Origin: Acinetobacter sp. P8-3-8
GTDB lineage: Bacteria > Pseudomonadota > Gammaproteobacteria > Pseudomonadales > Moraxellaceae
Assembly: GCF_000214135.1 (NCBI RefSeq)
Contig: NZ_AFIE01000002.1
Location: 124,001-188,000 of the forward strand
Direction: 5' to 3'
DNA: 64,000 bases
The position numbers and the translations under genes were made by a program. The notes beneath the pieces were generated by a model. It did no database searches and had not been told where the DNA came from. It saw only the letters and a program-made list of their open reading frames with translations. Shown one piece after another: positions 1 to 8,431 of the stretch; position 1 is the stretch's first letter, and every line of letters begins with the position of its first letter.

Positions 1-229
1 CGTTATAAGACTTTAAACCATCCATCGGTAAATAAAGCTTTACCTTGTCATTGCTTGGTTCAATATTTTTTAAAGCCGTTTTAACCGCTTTCAATTGAGG
101 AACAATGGTGTCCTCATTGTAATAAAGACCAATACTTAAATTTACTTTATGTGTCCGTTCATCTTTGCCAAATGCTTCCATGAGGGAAAGAATCGGATCA
201 CCTGCATAAGGATCTACATGTTGAAACAT
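1..229 (-). CDS. tyrB: Aromatic-amino-acid aminotransferase (N-terminal part)
   Basis: This is a partial gene running off the left edge; only the first 76 codons are present. It begins [14 protein letters not shown] and continues with a motif like [12 protein letters not shown], which is the N-terminal signature of the class I aspartate/aromatic aminotransferases (AspC/TyrB). These are cytosolic PLP enzymes that make tyrosine and phenylalanine from their keto acids with glutamate. The PLP lysine and substrate arginines lie outside the window. The start is the ATG at 227-229. Choosing tyrB over aspC rests on family resemblance only. Confidence 0.85.
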   Translation of the reverse strand, partial: MFQHVDPYAGDPILSLMEAFGKDERTHKVNLSIGLYYNEDTIVPQLKAVKTALKNIEPSNDKVKLYLPMDGLKSYN

Positions 230-553
230 GGTTGAAAGTCCTAAATCAAACGAAGATATTCATGGCTGATCATATATGTAATTCGAAGGGTGACTCAACA
301 GCAGATTCACGATTATTTTGAATAATTTATTCGACTTTAGCTTATATCAGTCTGAAAAGTTGAATTTGATCGTCGTAATCAGTTTTTTGAGCATCATTTT
401 CATCTATTCACTACAAAGCGCTTAAATATTATAGATAGAGTGTTGAATCCTCATTCTCACAATAAATTTGTAGATAAATCATTAAAAACATTGTTGATAG
501 CTATATTTCTTGCCATCATATTCATATTGGAAAGGCTTTTTGGACGGTTTTAA
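230..553. other. Divergent intergenic region, tyrB / hydrolase
   Basis: This AT-rich spacer separates two divergent genes and should hold both promoters. I see no ORF, no clear operator palindrome and no RNA structure in it. Confidence 0.4.
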
Positions 554-1324
554 ATGTTACTCAATTATCAATATGACCAAGCAACGACTTCTGACAATGA
601 TTCACCGACATTGGTACTGATTCATGGTTTATTTGGCAGTTTAAGTAATTTAGGTATGATTGCCCGTGCCTTCCAAGGGAAATTCAATATTTTACAAGTC
701 GATGTCAGAAATCATGGACATTCAGCACATGCTGACGATATGAATTATGTATCGATGGCGACAGATGTTTTAGAAACGATTGATCATTTAAATATTCAAC
801 AATTTATTGTGATTGGGCATTCTATGGGTGGCAAAATTGCGATGAAACTTGCTGATTTAGCACCTACACGACTACAAAAAATGATTGTTTTGGATATGAC
901 ACCTTTTGCGTATAAAGAAAATCACCATGATCAAATCTTTAAAGCTTTATTTGCTGTAGAAGAAGCACAGGTTGAATCTCGTAAAGATGCGACAGAGATC
1001 ATGCGTCAATATTTGAAAGAAGAAATGGTGATTCAATTCTTATTAAAATCATGGAGTAAAGGCAAATGGTTGTTCAATGTCAAAGTATTGTTTGAGGATT
1101 ATCCAACAATACTGGGATGGACTGACCAAAGTGTAAATGCAGTACCTACATTATTTATTAGAGGTGGAAATTCTCCATATCTTTCAAAACCTGAGCATTT
1201 TGAAGCGATTGATAAACAGTTTAGCAATCATCAGATTCAAGTCGTAGAAAATGCAGGGCATTGGTTACATGCAGAAAAACCTACGGAAGTGAATGAGCTT
1301 ATTACGGCTTTTATAGGGGCTTAG
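554..1324 (+). CDS. ybfF: YbfF-like alpha/beta hydrolase
   Basis: A 256-residue cytosolic alpha/beta-hydrolase without signal peptide. The nucleophile elbow GHSMGG places the catalytic serine at about residue 90. The HGLFG oxyanion-hole motif lies at residues 24-28, and the final histidine is in NAGHWLHAEKP near residue 236. This arrangement and the length match the E. coli YbfF esterase family, which cleaves short acyl esters and acyl-CoA in vitro; the natural substrate is not known. The ATG is preceded by a GGACGG-like ribosome site. It is a single-gene unit, divergent from tyrB and followed by a gene on the same strand after 122 bp. Confidence 0.85.
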   Translation: MLLNYQYDQATTSDNDSPTLVLIHGLFGSLSNLGMIARAFQGKFNILQVDVRNHGHSAHADDMNYVSMATDVLETIDHLNIQQFIVIGHSMGGKIAMKLADLAPTRLQKMIVLDMTPFAYKENHHDQIFKALFAVEEAQVESRKDATEIMRQYLKEEMVIQFLLKSWSKGKWLFNVKVLFEDYPTILGWTDQSVNAVPTLFIRGGNSPYLSKPEHFEAIDKQFSNHQIQVVENAGHWLHAEKPTEVNELITAFIGA

Positions 1325-1446
1325 TGTTTCAGTATCGGCAGATCAGAGGCGAAAGAACGGAAGTTGTTTGAGAAAGCCTTTTAGGGAGGTTTTTGTTAAT
1401 ATCATTAAATTACTAGTAAGTTTTAATATTTTTTGGGGTGTAAATT

Positions 1447-2256
1447 TTGTCAAAATCTAAAACAATTTTTAATTTAACAGAAGAAAAAACGTCTAAGTTA
1501 GCTGTGTTAATTGATGCTGATAATGCTTCTGCTAAAGATATAGAAAATATTCTGAATGAATTAACTAAATATGGTGAGGCGACAGTAAAACGAATATATG
1601 GAAATTTTGTTAATCAGAATGGTAGTTGGAAACAAGCTATTAACAACCTAGCTATCAAACCAATGCAACAGTTTGCTTATACAACAGGAAAAAATGCAAC
1701 TGATGGATTTATGATTATTGATGCAATGGATCTTCTCTATACAGACCGTATTGACGGTTTTGCTATTGTATCAAGTGATAGTGATTTCACAGCTTTAGCT
1801 ATTCGTATAAAGGAACAAGGTGCAACAGTATATGGATTTGGAAAAAAACAAACTCCAGAAGCATTCCGGAATGCTTGCTCCCATTTTACTTATGTTGAAA
1901 ACTTAACAAGTTATGAAGACCCCAATCACTCTCTAAACAAAGAAGAACCATCTAATAGTAAAAAGGAAGCTATAAATACGGTAAGCAAAGATATTGTTCA
2001 GACTAAACCCCAAACTAATACCAAATTACCACTAGATAAAATCAAACAAATTTTTGATAACCATGACACTGAATGGGTTTCTGTTGCTTCATTGGGATCG
2101 CAATGGAAACTTTTACAAGTAGATTTTGATCCACGTACATATGGATTTAAAAAGCTTGGAGATTTAGTTAAATCATATCCAAAAATTTTTGATGTAGAGG
2201 AACGATCAACCAGCACAAATGAACATAAAAATTTATATGTGCGGTTAAAAAAATAA
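1447..2256 (+). CDS. NYN domain protein with C-terminal LOTUS/OST-HTH domain
   Basis: A 269-residue protein with a TTG start and the sequence TTGGGGTG just upstream. Residues 15-150 form a NYN (PIN-like) nuclease domain. Its acidic active-site pattern is visible as LIDADNAS near residue 22, and further acidic residues lie around ATDGFMIIDAMDLL and SSDSDFTALA. A variable linker follows, and residues 195-265 resemble a LOTUS/OST-HTH RNA-binding domain (LPLDKIKQIF and GFKKLGDLVKSYP). The NYN-LOTUS architecture (LabA/DUF88 type) suggests an RNA-binding nuclease or RNA regulator in the cytosol. No target is evident from the neighbours. Confidence 0.85.
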   Translation: MSKSKTIFNLTEEKTSKLAVLIDADNASAKDIENILNELTKYGEATVKRIYGNFVNQNGSWKQAINNLAIKPMQQFAYTTGKNATDGFMIIDAMDLLYTDRIDGFAIVSSDSDFTALAIRIKEQGATVYGFGKKQTPEAFRNACSHFTYVENLTSYEDPNHSLNKEEPSNSKKEAINTVSKDIVQTKPQTNTKLPLDKIKQIFDNHDTEWVSVASLGSQWKLLQVDFDPRTYGFKKLGDLVKSYPKIFDVEERSTSTNEHKNLYVRLKK

Positions 2257-2313
2257 AGCAGTTAAATTGATGCTAGTTTGAATTATATTTATTTAAATTT
2301 GGTTTTTAAGTAA

Positions 2314-2347
2314 GCCTTTCTAGCATTGAGTTTACTAGGGCGGTTTT
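2314..2347 (+). terminator. Probable intrinsic terminator after the NYN gene
   Basis: A GCC/GGC and CTAG/CTAG stem with a small bulge is followed by a run of six T. It lies 58 bp after the stop codon. The stem is imperfect. Confidence 0.35.
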
Positions 2348-2494
2348 TTATTTCTAATCAAATAAATGGATTGCGGTCTACAATTTTCAAAATTATTTTT
2401 GTAGGCTATGAAATACAAAAGCAAACAACTTACTGCAAACCAATGCAACTATAAATTATGCTAACATACTGAAAATACAAACCAATTTTATTCT

Positions 2495-3655
2495 ATGCGT
2501 TCTTTCCCAATCCAATACAAACTGAGTGGATTTTACTTTTGGTACTATTCAATCGTTGGGACATTTTTGCCTTATTGGAGCTTATATCTTCAAGATCAAG
2601 GGTTTAACTACAAAGAAATAGGTCTACTTTCATCAATTGCGATTTTGACTCGTATTTTTGCACCATTTATTTGGGGTTTTATTGCAGATAAAACGGGAAA
2701 GCGCATGTTGTTGGTGCGTATCGCAACATGGATGGAAGCCACCATTTGGTTTTTGATTTTTATCATTCCCAATAATATGCAATCTATAGCATTGTTAATG
2801 TTTATTTTTAGCTTTTTCCAAAACGCCATACTTGCACAATTTGAAGGTGTTACTTTATTCTGGCTAGGTGATAAACATACTGAATATTATGGAAAAATAA
2901 GAAAATGGGGCTCCATTGGTTTTATTGTTGGTGTATTTAGTATTGGTGCGATTTTAGACGTTGTTGATATTCATTATTTACCCATGATGTTGCTTTGTAT
3001 CGCATTTACAGCATTTATTTGGTCATTTTCAATCAAAGAACCACATACAGCGCCTAACTCACAAAAAATCCTCGAACCATTATTGCCCATATTAAAAAGA
3101 CCTGTTGTTACTGCATTCTTTTGCATTGAATTTATTATGCTTTTTGCACAAGCGCCTTTCTATAGTTTTTATAGTAACTATTTGAAAACAGCAGGTTTTA
3201 ATACCACTGAAATTGGCTTTTTATGGTCAGTCGGTGTGATAGCTGAAATCATTATGTTTAATTATGCAAATTTCTTCCTGACGCGTTTTTCATGGAGAAA
3301 TCTAGTCACAATGTGTTTGATCATGACGTGTATTCGATTCTTATTGGTCGGGTTTTTCCCTGAACATTTCTTTATGCAGTTTATTTCACAAACTTTACAT
3401 GCATTTAGTTTTGGTCTATTTCATATTATTGCTATGCGAATTATTTTGCAGAATTTTACAGCCAAACAACAGGGTAGAGGGCAAGCTTTGTACAGTACTA
3501 TGTGGGGCTTGGGTGTTGCTTCAGGTAGCATTTTGGCTGGTCAATATTGGGAACTTTTATCAGGTACAACGATCTTCATTTTTGCAGGCTTATCTGCATT
3601 ATTCGGCTTGCTCCTAGTTAACTTTTTACCTAAAACTGTTCATCCATCTCATTGA
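2495..3655 (+). CDS. MFS transporter, HcaT/nucleoside-symporter-like
   Basis: A 386-residue inner-membrane protein with about 12 hydrophobic segments. The N-terminus (YKLSGFYFWYYSIVGTFLPYW) and the loop GFIADKTGKRMLLVRI after the second helix fit the MFS_1-like group, which includes E. coli HcaT (phenylpropionate uptake). The substrate cannot be read from the sequence, and no catabolic genes are adjacent. The gene stands alone between a NYN protein and the convergent lrgB. Confidence 0.75.
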   Translation: MRSFPIQYKLSGFYFWYYSIVGTFLPYWSLYLQDQGFNYKEIGLLSSIAILTRIFAPFIWGFIADKTGKRMLLVRIATWMEATIWFLIFIIPNNMQSIALLMFIFSFFQNAILAQFEGVTLFWLGDKHTEYYGKIRKWGSIGFIVGVFSIGAILDVVDIHYLPMMLLCIAFTAFIWSFSIKEPHTAPNSQKILEPLLPILKRPVVTAFFCIEFIMLFAQAPFYSFYSNYLKTAGFNTTEIGFLWSVGVIAEIIMFNYANFFLTRFSWRNLVTMCLIMTCIRFLLVGFFPEHFFMQFISQTLHAFSFGLFHIIAMRIILQNFTAKQQGRGQALYSTMWGLGVASGSILAGQYWELLSGTTIFIFAGLSALFGLLLVNFLPKTVHPSH

Positions 3656-3839
3656 TATTATTTAAAAATTATATCTAAAAATATCTATAAATCATTTAAA
3701 AGCCACTGAATATTGAATATATACAATGGCTTGCTCACGTAGCTATTTTTATTGGAAAATAACAGAATCATTAAGCATGATTATTGAATAAGTTATTTAA
3801 GAAGTTATCTAAGAAATTATTCACTAAGTCACACAAGAA

Positions 3840-4535
3840 TTATCCAAGAACATGAACAATAATATGCACAAGAAAAGGACCAACCAAGACCATAAAGATG
3901 CCTGCTAACACCATGGTTAAACTAGCAATGACACCTTCTTCTTTATGACGCATATAAGCCTTAGTTGTACCAAAACCATGTGCTGCATTACCCAATGAAG
4001 CGCCTTGTGCAAAATGTGAGCGAAGTTTTAATCCTGCTAAAATAACATCACCAATAAACATGCCAACAATACCAGTAATCATGGTAAAGAGAATAACCAA
4101 CTCAACAGAACCACCGATATGCGAACTCAGTTCCATCGCAAATGGTGTGGAAATTGAACGTGCCATCAAGCTATAAGTGGTTGATTGATCAAAATGAAAC
4201 AATTTTGCTAAATAAAAAGCGCTCACCATGCCCGCGAACATACCCATGATCACACCCATGGAAATAGAAAGGATATGTTCTTTGATGATTTGCCGATATT
4301 CATAAATTGGAATAGCGAATGCAACTGTTGCAGGCCCTAACATCCAAACAATCCATTGACTATCAAGCATATAGGTATCATAAGATACATGTGTTAATAG
4401 CAAAGTAATGATTAAAATAATAGGCACAAATATAGCTGGTGACAGAACTAGATAAGGAAATTTACGATAAAGTTTTTTTACTAAGAAATAAGCCAGTAAG
4501 GTTCCAACGAAACAAAGGATTGAAATAATAGACAT
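3840..4535 (-). CDS. lrgB: LrgB/CidB family membrane protein
   Basis: A 231-residue polytopic membrane protein of the LrgB (CidB/YohK) family. Diagnostic stretches are SLMARSISTPFAMELS and the glycine-rich ASLGNAAHGFGTTKA segment. Family members act with LrgA/CidA proteins in holin/antiholin-like control of murein hydrolase activity, or in export of small organic acids. The start codon overlaps the last base of the upstream lrgA-like gene, so the two are translationally coupled. The LysR gene divergent from them is the likely regulator. Confidence 0.88.
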   Translation of the reverse strand: MSIISILCFVGTLLAYFLVKKLYRKFPYLVLSPAIFVPIILIITLLLTHVSYDTYMLDSQWIVWMLGPATVAFAIPIYEYRQIIKEHILSISMGVIMGMFAGMVSAFYLAKLFHFDQSTTYSLMARSISTPFAMELSSHIGGSVELVILFTMITGIVGMFIGDVILAGLKLRSHFAQGASLGNAAHGFGTTKAYMRHKEEGVIASLTMVLAGIFMVLVGPFLVHIIVHVLG

Positions 4536-4990
4536 TATTTTTCTCCATGAATCACATGTTGAGTCTGCCTAGAATGATTTTGCTCACGTTGTTTTTTGAG
4601 TTTATTTTCAAGTTTAAAACCCAAATGCACACTATATGCAGTCACAACCATGACACAAATTGTGCCTATAACCACTGCTAAAATCAGTTGCCATCCTTCA
4701 GTCATAAACAACGTTTTATATTTCATTAATCCAATAAAACAAGGAATGAAAAATAGAACCAATTCACCTAGGATAAAATCTGAACCTGTTTTGATCCAGG
4801 TTAATTTGAATATTCCAGTCATAAGTCCAATTAAAACAATGAATAAACCAATGACAGCAGCTGAAATTGGTAAATTAAATTGTTTTTGAATGAGAGAGCC
4901 AATCCACCAGAATAAAATCAGAATCCCAATTTGTAATAATGTTCTGGAAATTCTATTCAATTGAAGGCTTTGGCTGGCATGTGTGAACAT
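4535..4990 (-). CDS. lrgA: LrgA/CidA family holin-like protein
   Basis: A 151-residue membrane protein with about four hydrophobic helices. The segments LILFWWIGSLIQKQFNLPIS and LGELVLFFIPCFIGLMKY are typical of the CidA/LrgA family. It is the first gene of a two-gene operon with lrgB. The C-terminal tail after residue 125 is highly charged and probably cytoplasmic. Divergence from a LysR-type gene over a 101 bp spacer with a perfect palindrome mirrors the cid loci controlled by CidR. Confidence 0.88.
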   Translation of the reverse strand: MFTHASQSLQLNRISRTLLQIGILILFWWIGSLIQKQFNLPISAAVIGLFIVLIGLMTGIFKLTWIKTGSDFILGELVLFFIPCFIGLMKYKTLFMTEGWQLILAVVIGTICVMVVTAYSVHLGFKLENKLKKQREQNHSRQTQHVIHGEK

Positions 4991-5045
4991 GAGGAATGTT
5001 GTTTATTTCAATAAGATTGACTATTTTAGTTGCAATACATCATGA

Positions 5046-5061
5046 TTATTATGAATAATAA
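5046..5061. promoter_or_regulatory. Candidate LysR operator between lrgA and its regulator
   Basis: A perfect inverted repeat, TTATTAT-GA-ATAATAA, sits in the divergent spacer about 30 bp before the LysR start. Its size and placement suit a LysR-type recognition site. That LysR binds it is inference. Confidence 0.5.
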
Positions 5062-5091
5062 AATAGTAATTATGCCATTTTGGAATAATCA

Positions 5092-5991
5092 ATGGACTTG
5101 AAAGATCTTAGAATTTTTGCAGAGATTGTCAATCATCAAAGCTTTAGTCTAGCTGCTGATCACTTATGCATGACCCAGCCTACAATAAGTAAAGCAATCA
5201 AACATTTAGAAGAAGATTTAGCTACAGCACTATTTAAGAAAGGTGAAGCTGGAAGAAAAAGGGAAGTCGCATTGACCTATGAAGGTGAGTTGATTTATCA
5301 ACATGCCATGAATATGTTAAATGAACAAAACAAAATCTTTGAAACATTAAATCAAGTTCAAAATTTAAAAAAAGGGAGTCTAACCATAGGCTTACCACCA
5401 TTGGGCTCATTATTACTTACACCATTAATTGCTTTATTTCATAAGCATTATCCAGAAATACAGCTTAAATTTTTAGAAGTTGGTGGTAATGGTGTTGAAG
5501 AAGCGATTGCAAATAAAACAGTAGATGTAGGTGTTTTACTTGAAAATTTAAGACCTAATTTTGCTGCGATACCTATTGTAAATTCACCTATGTGTTTATT
5601 ATCTAAAAAAGAATCACATTGGAATCAAAGAGAAACTGTAAATTTAGCTGAATTAAAAGAGGAAAGTTTTTTACTTTATGCAGATTCATTTGTTTTAAAT
5701 AAGCTTATTACACAGGCTACGAATGCTGTAGGTTTTGAACCAAAGGTTGTGTGTAAAAGTAGTCAGTGGGACTTTATTGTGAAAATGGTAGAGTTGAATA
5801 TGGGGATTGCCATTTTACCTAAAATTTATTGTGATCAGCTTGATCCAGATAAATTTTCATCTGCAATATTGCTTGAGCCAAGTTTGCATTGGGTGCTCAG
5901 TATGGCATGGAATACAAGTATGGCAATGAGCCCAGCAACCAAAGCTTGGTTGAATATTGTAGAGTTAAATTTAGATAAGATTCATTTTTAA
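5092..5991 (+). CDS. LysR-family regulator of the lrgAB operon
   Basis: A 299-residue LysR-type regulator. The winged helix-turn-helix occupies residues 1-65 (MDLKDLRIFAEIVNHQSFSL, then MTQPTISKAIKHLEEDL). The periplasmic-binding-protein-like effector domain runs from about 90 to 295. It is transcribed divergently from the lrgA/lrgB pair, as CidR is from cidAB, so it probably activates that operon in response to a small metabolite such as an organic acid. The effector is inferred by analogy only. Confidence 0.85.
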   Translation: MDLKDLRIFAEIVNHQSFSLAADHLCMTQPTISKAIKHLEEDLATALFKKGEAGRKREVALTYEGELIYQHAMNMLNEQNKIFETLNQVQNLKKGSLTIGLPPLGSLLLTPLIALFHKHYPEIQLKFLEVGGNGVEEAIANKTVDVGVLLENLRPNFAAIPIVNSPMCLLSKKESHWNQRETVNLAELKEESFLLYADSFVLNKLITQATNAVGFEPKVVCKSSQWDFIVKMVELNMGIAILPKIYCDQLDPDKFSSAILLEPSLHWVLSMAWNTSMAMSPATKAWLNIVELNLDKIHF

Positions 5992-6428
5992 CTATGAGGT
6001 TATTTATTTGAGTGTCTATGTTTGCAGTATTTTTATTACCATTGATTTCGCATAATGTATATTATGTTAAATCCGATACCAAGGGCTGTAGCCTACACAA
6101 CGCTGTTGTTGCTACAGATCGCCAACGTGAATTTAGAAATGATAATTCACGTTGGCGATTATCCTAAGTAACATAATATTCGTTATGCAAAATCCTAATA
6201 CCTATAGTAAGCATTACTATTACTAATGGTTAAGTTATTGATAAAAATTTGTATTTCAACATCATCTTGTATTGCCCAGACCATCAGCTTTACTTCTGTA
6301 ATCTCTTGATCATCGGCATTGCTCTTAAGCTGTAATTTTCTATGTTAATTATGTTTAAATTTCAACCCTCTCATTTTTCAACTAGCTCAGGTTATAATGA
6401 TGACCTCCCAAAATATAGTTGATCTATT
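5992..6428. other. Intergenic region carrying inverted-repeat element copy 1
   Basis: This 437 bp gap holds a 139 bp terminal-inverted-repeat element at 6050-6188, described separately. The remaining sequence shows no ORF and probably carries the promoter of the VF530 gene. Confidence 0.5.
6050..6188. mobile_element. MITE-like inverted-repeat element, copy 1
   Basis: The element is bounded by inverted repeats of about 20 bp: GCATAATGTATATTATGTTA on the left and TAACATAATATTCGTTATGC on the right, with weaker symmetry extending about 8 bp further out. Inside are two hairpins: CTGTAGC/GCTACAG with a nested ACAAC/GTTGT, and the perfect 12-bp arms GCCAACGTGAAT/ATTCACGTTGGC. There is no coding capacity. 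A diverged copy with the same ends and internal hairpins lies at 14110-14251. I could not define a clear target-site duplication, so the MITE label is inference. Confidence 0.65.
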
Positions 6429-6665
6429 ATGAACGCCTCCAATGACCCTCTACACGGCAAAAAACTTGCTGACATTTTGGATGAATTATTGGATTACTAC
6501 GGTGGCTTTGAAGGCTTAAGTCGTAAAATTGAAATTAGATGTTTTTGCATAGATCCAAGTGTTAAGTCATCATTGCGTTTCTTGCGTACCACACCATGGG
6601 CACGTGAAAAAGTAGAAAGCTTATATTTGTATGTCTTACGCCAAAAAGCCAAACAGAAATCGTAG
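6429..6665 (+). CDS. VF530 family protein (DUF2132)
   Basis: A 78-residue small protein. The pattern DPLHGKKLADILDELLDYYG, then LSRKIEIRCF, then SLRFLRTTPWAREKVESLY identifies the VF530/DUF2132 family, widespread in gamma-proteobacteria. The Vibrio member has a solved helical structure and is suspected to bind DNA, but its role is unknown. Length and conserved FLRTTPWAR motif are normal. The gene stands alone downstream of the repeat element. Confidence 0.85.
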   Translation: MNASNDPLHGKKLADILDELLDYYGGFEGLSRKIEIRCFCIDPSVKSSLRFLRTTPWAREKVESLYLYVLRQKAKQKS

Positions 6666-6755
6666 CGATCAAAACCAGACCTCAGCATAATATTTTATAC
6701 CAAATACTAACTACACTTATTGAATAACCATCGATTTTGTAGACACCTGTTAGTT

Positions 6756-6775
6756 AGTGGTGGACTGCCACCACT
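6756..6775. other. GC-rich hairpin downstream of the VF530 gene
   Basis: Perfect 8-bp arms AGTGGTGG/CCACCACT enclose an ACTG loop in otherwise AT-rich DNA between two convergent genes. No T-run follows on either strand, so a rho-independent terminator is not well supported. Confidence 0.35.
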
Positions 6776-6810
6776 CTCCTAGAAAAATTTAGTCTATTCT
6801 TAAGATCTTT

Positions 6811-7074
6811 TTAGTAGGAAAACATGTGTGCTTGCGGATATTTTCCTTGAATCATGAGTGCAGAATATCCAACACGATCATCAAACAACATGACATTGCT
6901 CACTGTTTTAGCATTCTTAAGTTGACTGGCTTTTATACAAGCCACTTTTATTTCCTGATCATGTTTGTTCCATGCCTGCTCGGAACTTCCGAAAGTTACG
7001 CTGGTCATAGCAGAACCTGCAACAAAACCTAGAATGGTAAGATATTTGAAAAATATACTATATTTCAATGTCAT
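6811..7074 (-). CDS. Small secreted hypothetical protein
   Basis: An 87-residue protein not assigned to a named family. Residues 1-30 form a plausible Sec signal peptide: basic MTLKYSIFFKY, then the hydrophobic stretch LTILGFVAGSAMTSVTFG. The mature part is about 57 residues and has a single cysteine, so it would not form an internal disulfide. The C-terminal piece VGYSALMIQGKYPQAHMF is moderately hydrophobic. It is probably periplasmic and monocistronic. No function can be assigned. Confidence 0.55.
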   Translation of the reverse strand: MTLKYSIFFKYLTILGFVAGSAMTSVTFGSSEQAWNKHDQEIKVACIKASQLKNAKTVSNVMLFDDRVGYSALMIQGKYPQAHMFSY

Positions 7075-7397
7075 GATGACTGTCCTGTAAATTCGAGTGT
7101 CTGAATCTATACTGAAACAATCTCATAAGAGAATCTAGCCATTTACACATGTTGTAACAGCACTTATTCAGGATTACACATATCTCTGTAAATTATTAAT
7201 AAATATATATTATATAAGTTGATGTGAATACGCACTCTTATTCTTTTTACTAGTCGATGCTTTGCGTTTAAATCATTGATGAGAATAATTAAAAACGAAA
7301 TTGATCTTTACTATAATCGCTAGGATGTGACTTTGAAACTGAACAACACCATAAAGATTTATTTACCACTATGAACTTTTATGGTGTATTTACTTGC
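7075..7397. other. Gene-free interval before yoeB
   Basis: 323 bp of AT-rich sequence lie between the small secreted protein and the end of the toxin gene. I see no ORF, repeat or clear terminator; the promoter of the secreted protein should lie at its left end. Confidence 0.3.
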
Positions 7398-7655
7398 TTA
7401 ATTATAATGATAACGACACATAGCAATGATAATTGAATCGGAAGCCACCTTATAAACAATCCGATTTTCCTTATCAATGCGCCTTGACCAATATCCTGAT
7501 AAGTCATGTTTAAGGGGCTCAGGTTTGCCCATACCATCAAATGGTGATCGTTTAATTTCTTTAATTAGCGCATTAATTCTTTTAAGTGTTTGTTTATCTG
7601 TAGATTGCCAGTATAAATAATCATCCCAAGCTTCATCAGTCCAACTTAAAATCAT
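7398..7655 (-). CDS. yoeB: YoeB-type mRNA interferase toxin
   Basis: An 85-residue RelE-superfamily toxin that cuts mRNA in the ribosomal A site. All catalytic positions known from E. coli YoeB are visible: Glu47 in GKPEPLK, Arg65 in KENRIVYKV, and His83-Tyr84 in the CRYHYN tail. The gene appears intact and active. It overlaps the upstream antitoxin gene by 4 bp, the standard arrangement for translational coupling, and the antitoxin is translated first. Confidence 0.92.
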   Translation of the reverse strand: MILSWTDEAWDDYLYWQSTDKQTLKRINALIKEIKRSPFDGMGKPEPLKHDLSGYWSRRIDKENRIVYKVASDSIIIAMCRYHYN

Positions 7656-7906
7656 TCTTCAATCAGCTCACGGCTAATGGTTTTACCTGCTTCAATCTGA
7701 GCAATTGAGTCACGTAATCTTTTTGCGTTTGCTGGGCTTTTAAGTAGATGAGCTGTTTCTTCATAGGCATTAAAATCATCTAGGCTAATCAATACAGCCG
7801 TTTGATTGTTTTGCCTTGTGACAAGTACAGGAGAGTGATCATCTATAACACCATCAAGTACATTTGCTAAGTTCTTTCGCAGATCAGAATAGGTCACAAC
7901 TTTCAT
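7652..7906 (-). CDS. yefM: YefM-type antitoxin (Phd/YefM family)
   Basis: An 84-residue antitoxin. The N-terminal half, MKVVTYSDLRKNLANVLDGV and VLVTRQNNQTAVLISLDDF, is the Phd/YefM DNA-binding fold. The C-terminal tail (residues 55-84) is the flexible toxin-neutralising segment. With YoeB it forms a type II toxin-antitoxin module that represses its own promoter. A palindrome matching YefM-style TGTACA operators lies 27 bp upstream of the start. Confidence 0.92.
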   Translation of the reverse strand: MKVVTYSDLRKNLANVLDGVIDDHSPVLVTRQNNQTAVLISLDDFNAYEETAHLLKSPANAKRLRDSIAQIEAGKTISRELIEE

Positions 7907-8431
7907 TTATACACCTTACTTAGGTACAAATACTTGTACTTATATTAGTACAAGATTATGATTTTTTCAATATGATCAGCAGCTACTCTGTATGTATATT
8001 TAACAGGAGTACTTTGAGTAAGTTTTAATCTTTCTTATTTTGTCCATCACAACGTTTTATCGATTCAACATGTCCAAGATAAAATGACCGTACTGAACAC
8101 CTTTGCCGACTGCCCTGTCACATATTGGTTATGCCAACACTCGATTTTCTAATTTAATCTTAGAAACTTTATCTGCCTTGAATTGGCCAAACAATTCATT
8201 CATATCTACGTTCAGCCACAACGACCCACTATCTTATTTATGTTTTCATGGACGATTTTTGATTGATCGAAAATTTTCCTCATAGATTGTGAAACTCTAC
8301 ATTAATCAATCTATTATAGTTGTGATCTCGAGATTTCCCTTGAGAATTAATACTTGATTATAACTACCTGTATGATTTTCATTTAAAACAATGGCTTATA
8401 AAATAAATTTATGTAAAAAAACGGATTAATA
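7907..8431. other. Intergenic region with the yefM promoter
   Basis: The left 60 bp hold the yefM operator. The remaining 460 bp contain only short open frames without ribosome sites and no recognisable domain. The sequence at 8040-8290 is less AT-rich than its surroundings and could be a gene remnant, but I could not identify one. Confidence 0.35.
7933..7954. promoter_or_regulatory. yefM-yoeB operator palindrome
   Basis: A perfect inverted repeat CTTGTACT/AGTACAAG with a 6-bp spacer lies 27 bp before the antitoxin start. It contains the TGTAC core bound by YefM in E. coli. Autoregulation is inferred from this similarity. Confidence 0.65.

Noticed and set aside
3788-3826. Short tandem repeat resembling AAGTTATTTAAG
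   Set aside because: Only about three imperfect 12-bp units in the spacer between convergent genes; fits low complexity.
8103-8285. 60-codon open frame downstream of the LysR gene
   Set aside because: No ribosome site, no recognisable domain on either strand and no neighbour support. Possibly a remnant, but nothing to name.
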